Positions 19,332 through 32,500 of a DNA stretch of 64,000 nucleotides are shown piece after piece (the stretch's first letter is position 1; every line of letters begins with the position of its first letter). The DNA is from Amphiura filiformis (lineage: Eukaryota > Echinodermata > Ophiuroidea > Amphilepidida > Amphiuridae): contig NC_092644.1 in NCBI RefSeq assembly GCF_039555335.1, forward strand, positions 49,489,281 to 49,553,280, given 5' to 3'. A program made the position numbers and the translations under genes. Below the pieces are notes generated by a model. It saw only the letters and a program-made list of their open reading frames with translations, was not told the DNA's origin and made no database searches.

Positions 19332-19945
19332 ATTCCAGAAAAATACTGCACTAATATTTTGGACTAAAAATATTATCCTGTTTTGCCAAATGAAACATAG
19401 CTAAATCCTAATCCTTTAGTTAGTTTTAACTGTCAATGAAGTCAAATTTGAATACTTGGTCAATTTTTGGAATTTTTGTATGCTGTGACAATCAAGCCTA
19501 AAGACTTTTGCATTCCAATTTTTGGAAAACACATTTTCATATCCAATTATCAACAATAACATACAATATTAAAATTATGAGCTAACTCTTAGCCTATACT
19601 CAAGATTATGAGTGCTTAGACTTTTATTTATTTATTTATTTATTTATTACACTTTATCACTGGCACAGAATTACAAAATAATATATAATATTGCACATAA
19701 GTTACATCAAAAATTACACATTTTTGATTTTTTTTGATTTTTTACATCAAAATTACACACTTGTGCCAAGTCTTAGAATTTTGCGACTACACTTGTTAGA
19801 ATATTTCATGTTTCTGGCCCATAAAAATTTGACTTTTATTGCCACTTAGAACTAAAGGATTAAGATTTAGCTATGTTTCATTTGACAAAACAAGAAAGCA
19901 TTTTTTTTAATTTCAATAAAGATTAGTGCTGTATTTTTCTGGAAT
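19332..19945. repeat. Inverted-repeat element with ATTT microsatellite
   Basis: ATTCCAGAAAAATACTGCAC at 19332 pairs with GTGCTGTATTTTTCTGGAAT ending at 19945. Further inside, ATGAAACATAGCTAAATC pairs with GATTTAGCTATGTTTCAT. An ATTT run sits at about 19621-19650. Confidence 0.65.
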
Positions 19946-20384
19946 CAGGATTAGGCAAAATGGTAATGTTATCAAGCTGTCGCACAAAAGCGGCAAAATT
20001 AGCAACAATTACACTGATTTGGTCACAATCAAAGGTAAATGTGTGGTTTTTAAAATTTAAAAAGAAATCCTGCTGATAATAATATTCAATTTTCTAACAT
20101 CTTTTTGCACATTAGTGTAAATTGGTCCCTCAAAATCCCAATTCTGGAGACATTTTCACTGAATTCCATTTTATCTTTACAAATAGAAACATACATTTTG
20201 TCAACCTTTCTGGTTTTAATGAAAATTCGTTTAGAAAGCATAGTGAAAACATGGTTGTTCACAAACTTATTATAATTATTGTCTGGATAAATGCCCAAAC
20301 TTGGCACCAGACCAAAAGTATCTGTTCATACGCCAAATTGGCACCAAACCAAACACAGCCATTTGTGGTTCCATCGGATTTACA

Positions 20385-20740
20385 CTTCAGTATAAGCCCA
20401 ATCGCCATTATAACTTCCTGGTTTTGAGAGCAGTTTTGGGACACTTTGACCTCTGACATATCGGGGAAATTGCTGTAATTATTATTAATTTATTTATTAT
20501 GGTCATAATAATATCATAAAAATATTTGAATAATTAATTTATTTAATAATAATATTTATTGTGTTTGTTTTCATTCTTTTAAAACATTTTAGATTATGTT
20601 TTGAACGCACAAAGCGATTGTTTCTGAATTTTCCTAATAGGTCAGAGGGCAAAGTGTCCCCAAAACTGCAAAAACTGTCCCACAATGCATTGCAAACTTC
20701 CATTGCCGATTGGGCTTATTGGGGTGGCCTGTATTTTGGG
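20385..20740. repeat. Inverted-repeat element
   Basis: ATAAGCCCAATCG (about 20393) pairs with CGATTGGGCTTAT (about 20708). GCAGTTTTGGGACACTTTG pairs with CAAAGTGTCCCCAAAACTGC. The loop is AT-rich (about 20480-20560). Confidence 0.6.
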
Positions 20741-21894
20741 CTGTTAAAGCCATAATGTATGATTTCGGTCAGCCAAAAATTATTACATAATATTAGTAAT
20801 AGCTGTCAAAGAAGCCGAAATATAAATGAGGTAAAATTTAAAAAAAAAGCTTAACTGTGGAGCTCTGTGGGGGAACTGGCAAACACGGGATCCTCGGTTT
20901 TATTATAAAAACTTTAATAAATCTTACAGCACTTCTGGCTTGGTCTTTTATAAAATGGTATTAAGGGCCTCGCTGTTGAGCAAATCACACATTATGGTTT
21001 TAAAAGGGCACATCGTGATCCACACCTTCATTCTTCTCCTTACTAAAAATTAAGATTTACAGATAGTTATGGAAAGATGCCAAGAAATAAACTAACAACA
21101 GTGGGATAAAATAAGACGTAAAACATATGAAGAGCGAAGATGCACAAGGCAATATTCACCATTTTCAAACTTTATGCATTAAGGACACCAACATCTGATG
21201 CTCTATAATGCTAGCTTTTAAGTGACACCCTACTTTAAAAAAAAATCAATGTATATTTTCGAAACTATGATAAAAAACACCCAGCACAAATTTTCTTTAT
21301 ATTTGACATGTTATATTTGCATAATGGTCAACGTATCTCAAAACAAATGAGATAGATATATCGCTTTTTAAATCTGAACTCTTCATAACGGAGATCCATA
21401 CCAGTTGTACACGTAAAGTTTCATACAAGTTGCATACGCATCACTCTGAAAAGCCATCAAAAGGCCTTGAGTTCAAATCCTCAAACATTATAGTATTTTC
21501 ATAATACATAAAATAAAACAATACAAATAACATTAATACGAAATCGCTATAGATGAGTTGACCTCAATGTCTATCAACAAAGGCAAGGGACTGGTATATC
21601 GATATGCTTGAGTGAACCTATGCAACCAGTGTTCAATAGCTTTATTGTGATGTGGCGGGAGTTTTAAAAACACGAACCCTGAACAAAATGGGATGAGTGC
21701 GCATACTGCCAGGCAGAAAACAATGGATATTGTGGTGATGTGTGCGCATACTGCCAGGCATTGACGTCAACTTATCTATACTGAAGAGAATAGGACAGCA
21801 AGGCTATTAATGCCTGATTTCCTAAATAACATATGTTACATGAAACATGAAATGACAATACCTATACGACAAGAAAAGGACGGAATATTATGCA

Positions 21895-22470
21895 TGTCGT
21901 AAAGGACATGTTAATCCAAAGACGGAATGTGCATGTCGTAAAAATATATCAAACCACATTCTTATAACCATGATATCAATATGATATTAACTACATTCCT
22001 AATATCTGGTAAAAAAATACAGAATTAAACTCCAACAACATGACAACCCAGTAAATATTTAAAGGGTGCGCTGAGATATGTACAAGTTGCGCCCTTGCTT
22101 ACACATTGCCCTAAAAAGCTATAAACTGGCGAAGTTTAAACCTTCAACATGCAGTAAAGAAATAGTTATTTCAGTTCATTGTATAAAAATATATAAATAT
22201 AAAAGCCACAAAAATATACAAATTACATCAATACGTAATTGCCAAAATGACAGCAGGGCTCTATAAACATCATGGTAAATAATGAAATCGTAAAGGACAT
22301 GCTAATCCAAAGACGAAATATGCATGCCGTAAAAATATATCAAAACCACATTATAATTTTGTGACTTTGATATCAACTACATTTCACATCTACATTTCAC
22401 AATATTTATTACATTTCACTACAAAATTAAACTTCAGTAACAACCCAGTAAATCTTTAACGGTGTGCTGA
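21895..22470. repeat. Direct duplication, period about 390 bp
   Basis: CGTAAAGGACATGTTAATCC-type sequence at 21897 recurs diverged at 22290. The similarity extends through AAAAATATATCAAA and CAACCCAGTAAAT to GTGCGCTGAG and GTGTGCTGAG. No coding content. Confidence 0.6.
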
Positions 22471-22869
22471 GAAGAAAAAAACTACCATGATGCAGTCATG
22501 TCTACAGTAGAATTCATCTCGACCTTTGCAGGACTTAAACCCCATTAAAAGCTATTAAACCAAGATAACACTCATTGAAGCAGCTCAACTGATTAAATCA
22601 GATCTTCTCTGGTTGGGTACAAGTGTCTGTTTTCAATGTGCGACATCGCAATAAAGCTGGTATTACAGCTTCAGTTGGGTAACCGATTATAAAGGAAACG
22701 AAAGGAAACAATGGTATGTGTACCATTGTTCACGAAATGACACAAAGACCTGCTTTTGTTAACCAGCATTCTTCAAAATGAGCAACATAATGATTGTTGA
22801 CTTAACACAGTTTGGAAATAATTTCTTCATATTTTTGGTGTTATCTGTCGTTTACATATCCTTCCTAAA

Positions 22870-23170
22870 ACACAAAAGTGCGACCTCTCCAAACATCTAA
22901 ATTAGCTAAAATTTAGGACATGTTACAAAACTTTATTTTCTAGAACCTATTTAGAATAATTTAAATGTAGCTTTTACCGTTTTTTGTGGCATCCTTCAGA
23001 AGTGAGCGGTCCGATACCAATATTTTCGGTCAAATCTCCATTCAATTAACACGGGGAGTTGGCTAGCTATGCCTTGCCCTCACTCATATTTTACAAAAGT
23101 GCGACCATTTCTGAACATCTAACCTAGCTGTAATTTTAGGTCATGTTAGAGAAATATATTTGCTAGAAGT
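22870..23170. repeat. Direct duplication, period about 222 bp
   Basis: ACAAAAGTGCGACC followed by CATCTAA and TTTAGG(A/T)CATGTTA occurs at about 22871 and 23093. Confidence 0.55.
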
Positions 23171-23859
23171 TTTGGAGAATAAATAAAATATTGGCTGGTT
23201 ATTTTTCACACAGTGATGTTAACTAGGCAAGTGTCCATTCTCCCAACATACATCATTTGTTGAGGTCACACGTCAATGGTGAGAGCACTGTGTATTGTGT
23301 ATAGGAAAACGGACAGTAACCGCAGTATGCACTGTTGGTTACGCATGACGTAATCTTGTTAGGTTGAAACCCTCGAAAAAATGGGTGATGTTTAAGCTTA
23401 GGTTACCAGCTGATTCGAAGCAGGTCAACACAGTCTAATTTTAAAGAAAACCCCAAATTTTAAGGACACCCGAAATATCACTTGACACAAAGTGCATAAA
23501 CGACCTTCCTAGACACCAATGAAGATACCAAAAATGCATTACATAATTCTGAAAGAGGAAGCCCCGCTAGAGCAGTTCTTCTGGGGTGAACCAAACCTGC
23601 CTGGTTATCAAATTAATCAACAATGTAACAATGATATCAATATAATATCAAACCAATGCTACCCCAAACTTTTAAATATAAATCAAACTCTTGAAAGCTG
23701 CACGGTTTCAATAGTAACGACACACCGTACGGTATCGGGTGACGAAAGGTAACATTTGTTCCATTCCATATCTGCAGAAAAAATACAAAATTAAACAAAA
23801 AATAATGAATTACGGAAACGCTTTATAGTATGCTGGAGTCATCTTGTCGCAACTGAATT

Positions 23860-25315
23860 TTGATAATGTATAAATATAGTTGTGAACAAATAGTCGGGTA
23901 TCTACCAGGCTTTAATGTGCATCCCCCCCAGGACTCTACCAAACCAACTTTTTTAGCTTCCTTTTATGGTCCTTTAACACATTCAAGATGTTAACAAAAA
24001 ATATTTCCCGGCACTCCGGCCATATTCAAGGTTAAAGGTCAACACAGGGGTCAAATTTCAAAGTTGCTCAAATCTGGTTAACAAGCACACCAAATTATTC
24101 CTCTCAATGCAAGGATTCAGAAAAAGTATAGTTTGACCTACCTGCGACATACCGTTCTTGAGTTAAGCAAAAAGGTCAAATTTTGGCGGTGGTCCGGTTT
24201 TTTTGGCCACACAGGGGCCAAAAATTAAAAATGCTCCGATTTCAACGCAAATGGTCTCAAATTGCTCGTCATGCAAAAGCAAGCGAAAAAAGGAATTGTT
24301 TGCACTGTCTAAAATGCTTTGTTATTGACAAAATTGGCCATAAAGGTCAATCCCCCATTATAGCCTATTGACCACAACCTATGTTGTGACGTTTCCTAGG
24401 TAACGAAACATCCTACATGGTTACAACTATTCCTTATTTGACTTATTTTTACATAACAAGCAATTTGAGACCAATTTCGTTCAAATTGGAGCATTTTTAA
24501 TTTTTGGCCCCTGTGTGGCCAAAAAAACTGACCATCGCCCAAAATGTGACCTTTTTGCTTATAACTCAAGAACAGTATGTCGCAGGTAGGTCAAACTATA
24601 CTTTTTCTGAATCCTTGCAATGAGAGGAATAATTTGGTGTGCTTGTTAACCAGATTTGAGCAACTTTGAAATTTGACCCCTGTGTTGACCTTTAACCTTG
24701 AATATGGCCGGAGTGCCGGGAAATATTTTTTGTTAACATCTTGAATGTGTTATAGGACCATAAAAGGAAGCTAAAAAAGTTGGTTTGGTAGAGTCCTGGG
24801 GGGGGATGCACATTAAAGCCTGGTAGATACCCGACTAAAATGGTTGAACCGTTTATTGTCTTGAAGCTATGTACTTTGAATAAACCTGTGTACGTACAGT
24901 ACCTATACCGTAAAACCCCGTCTACAAACATATATAGTGTTTTTTTATAAAACCTTAATTAATTCGAAGCAAGCGTTAATTTTTACGGTATGACAATATA
25001 ATCCAATAAGACAGCCATAGGTGTCAATTGTCTTTTGGAAAAGGGCTCGTAATTGGTAAAAGTTATTTCTTGTCTATTTATATTACACTAACACATAATT
25101 GTCCCGAAAATACACACGTACACTTTCGAGCTTTTCGGAGCAACTGTGTTTAGTGCACTAACACATTGTTGTCCCGAAAATACATAATGTAATTTGTATA
25201 AAGAGCAAAGAAATTGTCTTCTAACAATTATGAGCCCTTTACCAAAAGACTAATATTGACACGAATGATCAAAAGAGTGCAACAAACAGTTCAACCATTT
25301 GTTCACAACTACATT
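23860..25315. mobile_element. Nested foldback elements
   Basis: The inner element (23892-24838) has arms of about 390 bp (TAGTCGGGTATCTACC ... GGTAGATACCCGACTA) around a spacer of about 165 bp. It interrupts an outer inverted repeat. The sequence TAGTTGTGAACAAA (23877) then TGGTTGAACC (24841), once joined, is the reverse complement of GGTTCAACC-like CAGTTCAACCATTTGTTC at 25287-25304. The outer repeat also pairs GTCTTTTGGAAAAGGGCTCG (about 25030) with sequence near 25230. No coding. Confidence 0.7.
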
Positions 25316-26461
25316 AACCGTTGCCAAATTTAGAGTGTATTTAGAAGCAGTTTTATAAGTATTACTACCTTGCTAATGGTAGATCACAAAACAACAGTGA
25401 AAAAAGTCGTATTGCATTGCAAATGTACTTATTAGAACCATCTAAAAAGTACGGCTCTACAACAATATAAACATACGATATCTTTTAGCACAAATAATGT
25501 GTATTTACACTAAGCTATCGCAACGCAGGTGGATATCTCTGTATTCAATTGTGCGAATTTAAGAATTGATTGTTAAAGTTGAACTTGTTACGCAAACAAT
25601 GGGTGTATCCTTCATCATTTACTGACCTTTATACTCAATTCATTTATATTTCCATAATATAAAAACCCAAAAATGTCCGGGTGAAAATATACAAAATTAC
25701 GGATTGTCACATGCAGAAATGACTGAAGGATCATGTAATTATCATGATTATAGGATAATACACTAAGTTGTGTGCAAGTATACCTGACTGTAAACATTTA
25801 CAGTAATTTGTATAATTTAATACAAGAAGGAATAACCAACTAATGGTATGGTATGATTTGTGTAGCATTAAGTAAATACTGATTTCGTTATGTTTATCAC
25901 GTTAATATCCTTCACTAATTTCCATGCTCCAGGACGTGCCTCATACGGATGAGTCAGTGGCCAAACAAAAGAGGAGTAATGTTTCACTTGCAGATTGTGA
26001 TAGATAGTTTGGCCAACTTTATATACTTGTCTGCTCCATATGCTTAAGGGCTGGTGTTCTCGGAGATATATTAGGATTACTTTAGCATCATAACAAGGAC
26101 ACTCATCTAATAAGCCACTGATGTTAACTAATGTTTTTTAACATGGAAGGACGCCGTCAAAAACTTTCATAAATTGATAATGCAGGTCCCCCGGAGCAGA
26201 TCCCACGGAGCAGATCCTGCCTGGACCATGCATCATTATATCCTTACACAGGGATGTAGTTCGTACAGTCATTCAATGAGCTATTTCAGAAGTTTATCCC
26301 CAGACACAAGAATGTGACGAGTTGACGAAAGTGAAAAAATCACGACTGAAAAAAGTAACTTTTGAAACTTGGCAATTCCCAGTTTATCTAAAGAAAAAAA
26401 TTGGTGAATCCTACAGACTAGACATCCTCCCCTCAATGTAGTAATACATGTTATTCTTACC

Positions 26462-26599
26462 TCAAGAAGCCCAATCTGTACCTCCGCGACGCTGTCTACT
26501 GCGTTGCCTTGTCATACTTCTGCTTGAATTTTGTGTCTCTACGTTAACGGCATCAGCATCAGACCTTTCCACACTCTTCTGCTGCTGCTGTTGCTGCTG
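26462..26599 (-). CDS. Proposed terminal exon of the RNF213-like gene
   Basis: The acceptor AATTTCTGCAG is followed by CAG repeats. The only open frame, phase 0, gives seven Gln, then KSVERSDADAVNVETQNS, an Arg-rich stretch (RQRSRQRRGG), TDWAS and TGA. It fits the phase-0 donor GAG|GTGAGC at 30214. A consensus donor GTAAGA begins two bases after the TGA, suggesting an intron in the 3' UTR. If the donor at 30214 is not used, the giant exon reads on only six codons to TAG at 30194. The link is inference. Confidence 0.55.
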   Translation of the reverse strand, partial: QQQQQQQKSVERSDADAVNVETQNSSRSMTRQRSRQRRGGTDWAS

Positions 26600-29500
26600 C
26601 TGCAGAAATTTATACAAAAATACACAATTATTGTTATTTCAAAATGGTAATGCCACGTGCTCTGCAAAGAACTTGTACTCTATGTGTGTGTTCAATTCTA
26701 AGGTTAAATTATGCTTGTTCACAATATAGGTTCTGACTCAGTGTTTAATTAAAATCAAGAAACACCTGACTGTGACATTGGTTATTTAATATTTGATTCA
26801 CAAGAGAGCAACTGGCCATTTACCGATTATAGCTCTGACAATATTTTTGTATTTATTTGTAGTTTGGATAAATGGTTAGGGGCCACAGTGGTCAGTGACG
26901 GGGCAGTTTGATGTAATTTGAGGTGATTTAGGAGTTATTTAGGAGTGCTGATTAGTTCAATCGGTTGAAGTAGCATCAAATTAACATCACGCATTTATAT
27001 ATGTGACCATCCACATTGAAACGCTCGTAAAGTCGGCCCCTGGTCAATTTTGTTTTCTTCCATGTTTAGAAAATATATATCATAAGCTTTACAATGATAT
27101 ATCATTTGACTTCAAACGATATCCAGAAGTGGAGTTATGGCTTGTTAAACTTTGCTCCTTCAGTAAAAAGGTACATTATTTTGGTGCTACAATATATCTC
27201 TTTTTCTACATTAATTGCTGGTATTAAATATCATATGGTCATAATTGGCGGTCACTTCAAATCATCCCCAAGTCAACGAGGTTCAGGAATGTCCTCTCAT
27301 TGTTAATTGTTGGTTAACCCACCACTTGAACAGGATTTAGCCAAAGCAAACAAAGACTAAAGCTATTTACTATAAGTATAAGCTTATTATCCTCTTCAAC
27401 AATAGGATTAAAGATTGGTATATGACTGGACTGAAATGAGAAACTTGTAGGACAATTATTAGGTACATTATGAATGCAAGCTTTATGCACATTTTGGACT
27501 GTAACTCGAAATTCAATTTGCCGACTTTACGAGCGGTTTGAGATGGATGGTCACATATATGGTCGAATCCAACCAAAAGTGTCCACGGGCCAAAAATAAA
27601 AGTCCGAAATAAAATGTCTCCACAATTTTTCCTTTTGCCCATTGATTGATGACATATTGGCCTTATAGGAACCAAAAGTGCCATTACTAATCTTGAAAAA
27701 TAAATCCAGGACGTGTGATAGTAAATGTGATATCAAAACCCAATGTTACCTACGAATACCACTAGGATGCTTTCACTATCGCAATACTAATCAACCGAAA
27801 ACAAATGGAATATTCCCATTAACACTTTTTTCGTGTAATGTAGACCACAGGGTGTCAGGAAAATGCTAGCTCAACCAGAAAATATTTGTTTTTATTTTTA
27901 TAACGCGATCAATATGATCTTGGTCAATTTATGCTAGTTTATTTTTGAAAATGAAGTTTAGGTCAGTTTCTGTATTTTATTTATCAAATGAGTATGAATC
28001 AATTTACACATTGTATAAGAACGAGTAGGATATATGTTTTCAAGAATATTAGGAATTATAAGCATACACCTAACGCTTTATACAATGAAAAGGTGAACAA
28101 ACCCGGGTATTCGTAGGTAACGTGAGCGATTTAACAATATCTATATTGAGTTTAGAGGTTTAAAGTTTGCTATTATGGTAATGAATTAATAAAATTGTAG
28201 TTTTTAGATCTCTTTCAGATGGTACGTCCAAATGAATAAATGCTATTACCTTAGATCAAAATTTTTTGATGCTTTTAGCAAGATTTTGACCACTTCATTT
28301 TGATATACAAGTAGTTAATCAGCAATTTTACATAATAAATAATTGTTGAATGAATCCGTATATGGGTAATAATAGTGTCCTGGGGTACCGCTTAAAGTTT
28401 TTGACAATTAATTTCCATTGGTAGCGACACTTCATTACACATGTCATGTATTATGCTGTATTCGTAAGTAACATTTCAGTATTTGTAGGTAAGAATTAGA
28501 CTTTTGGTGGATATCCCAATCAAAACTTCATTTTATAAAGTACTTTGAATGTATCATTTTCTTTATGTGCGTTTATTGATACTTTAGACCCTATCATGTA
28601 TTAATAATGTCGGTTCACAGCGGTTGAAAGAGTATTGAAGTAAGAAACAAAGGCACTAAAGTGACTTTAATTTGCTTAATTGCACACAACTCGCTTAAAA
28701 CCGTTATTGCAGACTTGTGAATTCCATCTTGGAGTCAGTTACGTCTTGTGGCCTTTCGTTTGAGGGCAACTACAATTAGCTTTATACCAGGGTCCATCAT
28801 TATGTTGTCTAGATCATGAGACAATGAGAACAGTCGTTTTTTCCATGGTATTCGTAGGTAACCTTAGCGAAAACGTCAAAAGTTACCTTCGAATAAATCA
28901 ATTTGGACACAAATTACTCAGACACCAGAAGGTCGGTAAACATTTAAAATGAAGCACACATGACAGTTGACAAATCCAAGTATTTATCCCTTCTAATCTT
29001 CTTTGAATCTGATTTTTCTTTCAAATGAGCAGACCGTCGTCTATTTCAGTACATATTTTTCAACAATTAAGCCGTATTCAGTTTTGCATGGTGGGCATGT
29101 ATGTGAATTCGCAACTTTCATTGACATATGATTTGATAGCAACCATACAGGCCTTCGATATGTACCAATATGGGCATTGGCATGAATGGCGGTGTTTCAC
29201 AATACTGTCATGATAAAAATTGTATTCGTAGGTAACATTCGGTTACCGAAATTTACCTACGAATACTTGCTTTTATTGTTGACATCTCAGAAATATTTAA
29301 ACGCAGGCTATTGAAACTTGGTAGAAATAAAGAGTGTATTACCCTGCACATATTGCTTAACTATTCTTTACTATTCTCTTACTTTGTGGAAATGACACAG
29401 CTTTTAACATGTATTCGGAGGTAATGCATATTTTTTACCAAACCTACCTTTGTGCCATTTAGAATTTCTGGCAGCTAAACACAATAATAAAGATGCCCGA

Positions 29501-32500
29501 ATGCAATGCATTTCAGTATTGGACATATCAAAGCTTGTATCAATTGCGCATTTATTAGTGATTTCCATTTTTAAAGATATATCTAGTGCTATGAAAAATT
29601 GTATTCGTAGGTAATGTAAAAAATACCACTCAAAAAATGATCACAAAAATTCATAATTATGTACAAATATGTGAAAAATTGAACAGGCAATCTTTGAATA
29701 CACGCCTTTCAGGAAATCAATTTAGATTCAATCCAATGACTTCTTTTCATAACTGATTTAGACGTTTTTAAAAATACTTTAAGAAATATTTTGAAAAATG
29801 GGTAAAAATAGCATGTTTTGGGGTCTCTGTGTCTAAGTTTTTCACAGAAGGGTCTTATTATATATGGCGCGAAGCGTATGATCAAGGCGAATAAACACAA
29901 TACAAAAATGAATGCCAATTGATTAATACTTTTAAGTTATGGCCCTGAACATGCCGTGTACACTTTTCGTTGGATTCGACCATATGCGTACCGCACCCAC
30001 GTGTGAAAGCCTGTCTGGCACTGAAAAGTGTGCACATGCCTTACGGGCTTGCTATAGTGCACTTTGAATGCCTTTAGAGTTTAATTATTTATTTATTTAG
30101 AGTTGCGCGGTCCAAGAACAGTGCTATTTCCAGGGGATCATACCCGTATTGTCATTTGGTTAAATGGCCCCCGCCACAGCCTCAGACATACTCCTAATCA
30201 GAACATGTGCTCACCTCAACTTCTGCTCCAATGAATTCTTGAATCTTGAAAATTTGGCGAACATAAACATCTAGACCGTCAATAACTCGAGACACAACAC
30301 TGAGATCCATTGTCCCTGCTGATGCTCTGCCCATAATTTTCAGAAGATGTGAATTCATCGTGTCGGTGTGCACTGCGCTGCAAGGGCGCAGATACCGGAA
30401 GGCAAACAGGCGAATCAATCTGGCTGAAGTTTCCAGTTCTTTGATTCCAATTCCTTTCATTCGAAGCTGAATGATGTTGGACATCTTACCAGGTAATGCC
30501 GCCCTGAATCTGCTTTCTAGTGTGTCCATGTATTCATCAGCCAGATGGTTTTCTGGAATCCTATATAAAGCTACTACGTGGCATAACTTGATGGCATCCT
30601 GGGGTTCAGGCAAAAGATCACGCGAGAATGACCCAGGGAGTTGCGTAGACCAACGTTCAATATACTTCTCTAGTGCTTTACCAGATTCGCCACCAGTTTT
30701 CTTCAACAACGCAAGCATTATTTCGAGATTCTCCAACAGCTTATTAGCAAACTTCTTCTGGCTCTGAATTTTCGTAATTACTGCTGATTTAACATCCTCA
30801 TCTAGATCTTTCTGCGGGATGATTTGACTAACATCGAGTACTATGGCTGAAGATGCGTGGATGAGTTCATCAGAAAACGCAAACTGCGTAAATACTGCGC
30901 CATCTGTTAGTATAGCTTTATTCATGATAAGTGATCGAGCCAGCAATCTTTCAATAACTAGGAAATTGTACGAGATAGTACATCCATCTCCATACTCGGT
31001 TCCAACATCACTATGCTGAAGTAATTTGTCAGACCATTCAAAATCTATTATCTCCTTTCGTGCTTCGTCGAGTGGCACTCGCTGTATGACACTAACACCT
31101 TGCTCTCTGACCAAGAAGTTGAGACTCGGAGAGTAACTAGTACTTGCTATGGAAAGTGCATTAAATAGGAACTCATTTTGAGTGTTCTGTAGTACTCGAA
31201 TAATTTGATGTAAAGGACAGTCTTCGTCCCTGGTATCCATGACGCATGTTATAACCGGTCTATCATCGGACATTATCCCAAATTGTGAACAACTTCCTGT
31301 TAGCGATTCCCAACCATCACAAACATCATTCCAGGCTCTCGTAAACTCTCTGAAAATATCACTTGTCGTTTCAGTTGATGACTGGTCACTTGTAATAGTC
31401 CTACCATTGGTGTCCAAAACTGAATATATTTTTTGTTCCTTTGCCTGATTTCGCTCCATAGATTGTCCTAATTGTTTGGTGATAAGAGAGTTCCACTTCA
31501 AAAAGATGGGCAAATGTCTGACATACCGCAGTGACTCTTGGTATCGCAGATATAATCTCAAGAATTGGTGTTCTGTCTGGATGTTTCTTCCATTTAGCAA
31601 AAATTGCCTCTTAAAGTCTGTAAAATTGGGACGGCTTCTTCTTCTTAAAAGTCTGGGCTTCATGTGTTCTTTGTAGCTTTCGTTTTGCTGGCATGGTAAC
31701 TCGTTCACTTGGTACTCGATGTGTTTTTCATGTATACCTTGTGCTTCCAAACACCTCTTGATATACGCTTTTTGATTCGTACTTGAATCCATCAACAATT
31801 CGGGCATCTTTGAATTTAGAGTTTCCTCAATCTTCTGTTTCTCTGCTGTTAGTATCTTTCGCAGAATAGTGTGCAGTAACAGTGAAATGGTCTCGTCATC
31901 ATGGCCCAGAGTCTCCCCCAATTTATTCCAATTGTCTTCAAATTGATCTTTGAGTACTTTACTCTCAATGTCTTCAGGTGATTGTTCATTTTGTCCAGGT
32001 GTCTTTTCCGCTGTTTTAATACCTTCTCTGGTTGGTATAAGATCTGAACTACCATCTCCCGTGCTCTTGGTAACATCAAATATCCAGTCATCAGGTTTGT
32101 TTTCACTTTGCAGTGTATGTCCTGCACCTACTGATACTTCACATTGGAGCAATCGGGAAAGACGGACAGAACTGTGAAGAATACGAACAATTGTTTGAAC
32201 TACAACCGGTGTATCACTCTCACTCTCCAACACATCGGATGCCACTGTTACGTCTTTTTCCATATCTGCTGTACACGTACGACCGCAGATTGAACAACTT
32301 GTGAGTTCTCTTTGAGAGATCGTGTAAAACAACGAAAAGCCGCAAATACAGTTCACGCATCTCGTGTTCGGGGTAGATTCCTTCATAGGTTCATCTAGAG
32401 CAATATGTATCTTCCCATTCAAAGCAATGTCTAAACAGGTCGCATGTATGATGACAGATTTCCGATGAAGAGCATCATGATCGGCGTCCGCTAGGTCTAG

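Noticed and set aside
25923-25996. Short + strand frame, MLQDVPHTDESVAKQKRSNV..., preceded by a CTCCAG acceptor-like site
   Set aside because: Only 25-28 codons; a second frame is also open and no neighbouring exon is found, so it may be chance.
26448-26729. 93-codon plus-strand frame with poly-Cys
   Set aside because: The Cys run is the complement of the CAG repeat of the proposed minus-strand exon.
27745-29615. Ordinary tandem satellite
   Set aside because: Only the 15-bp motif recurs; spacers are unrelated and spacing is irregular.
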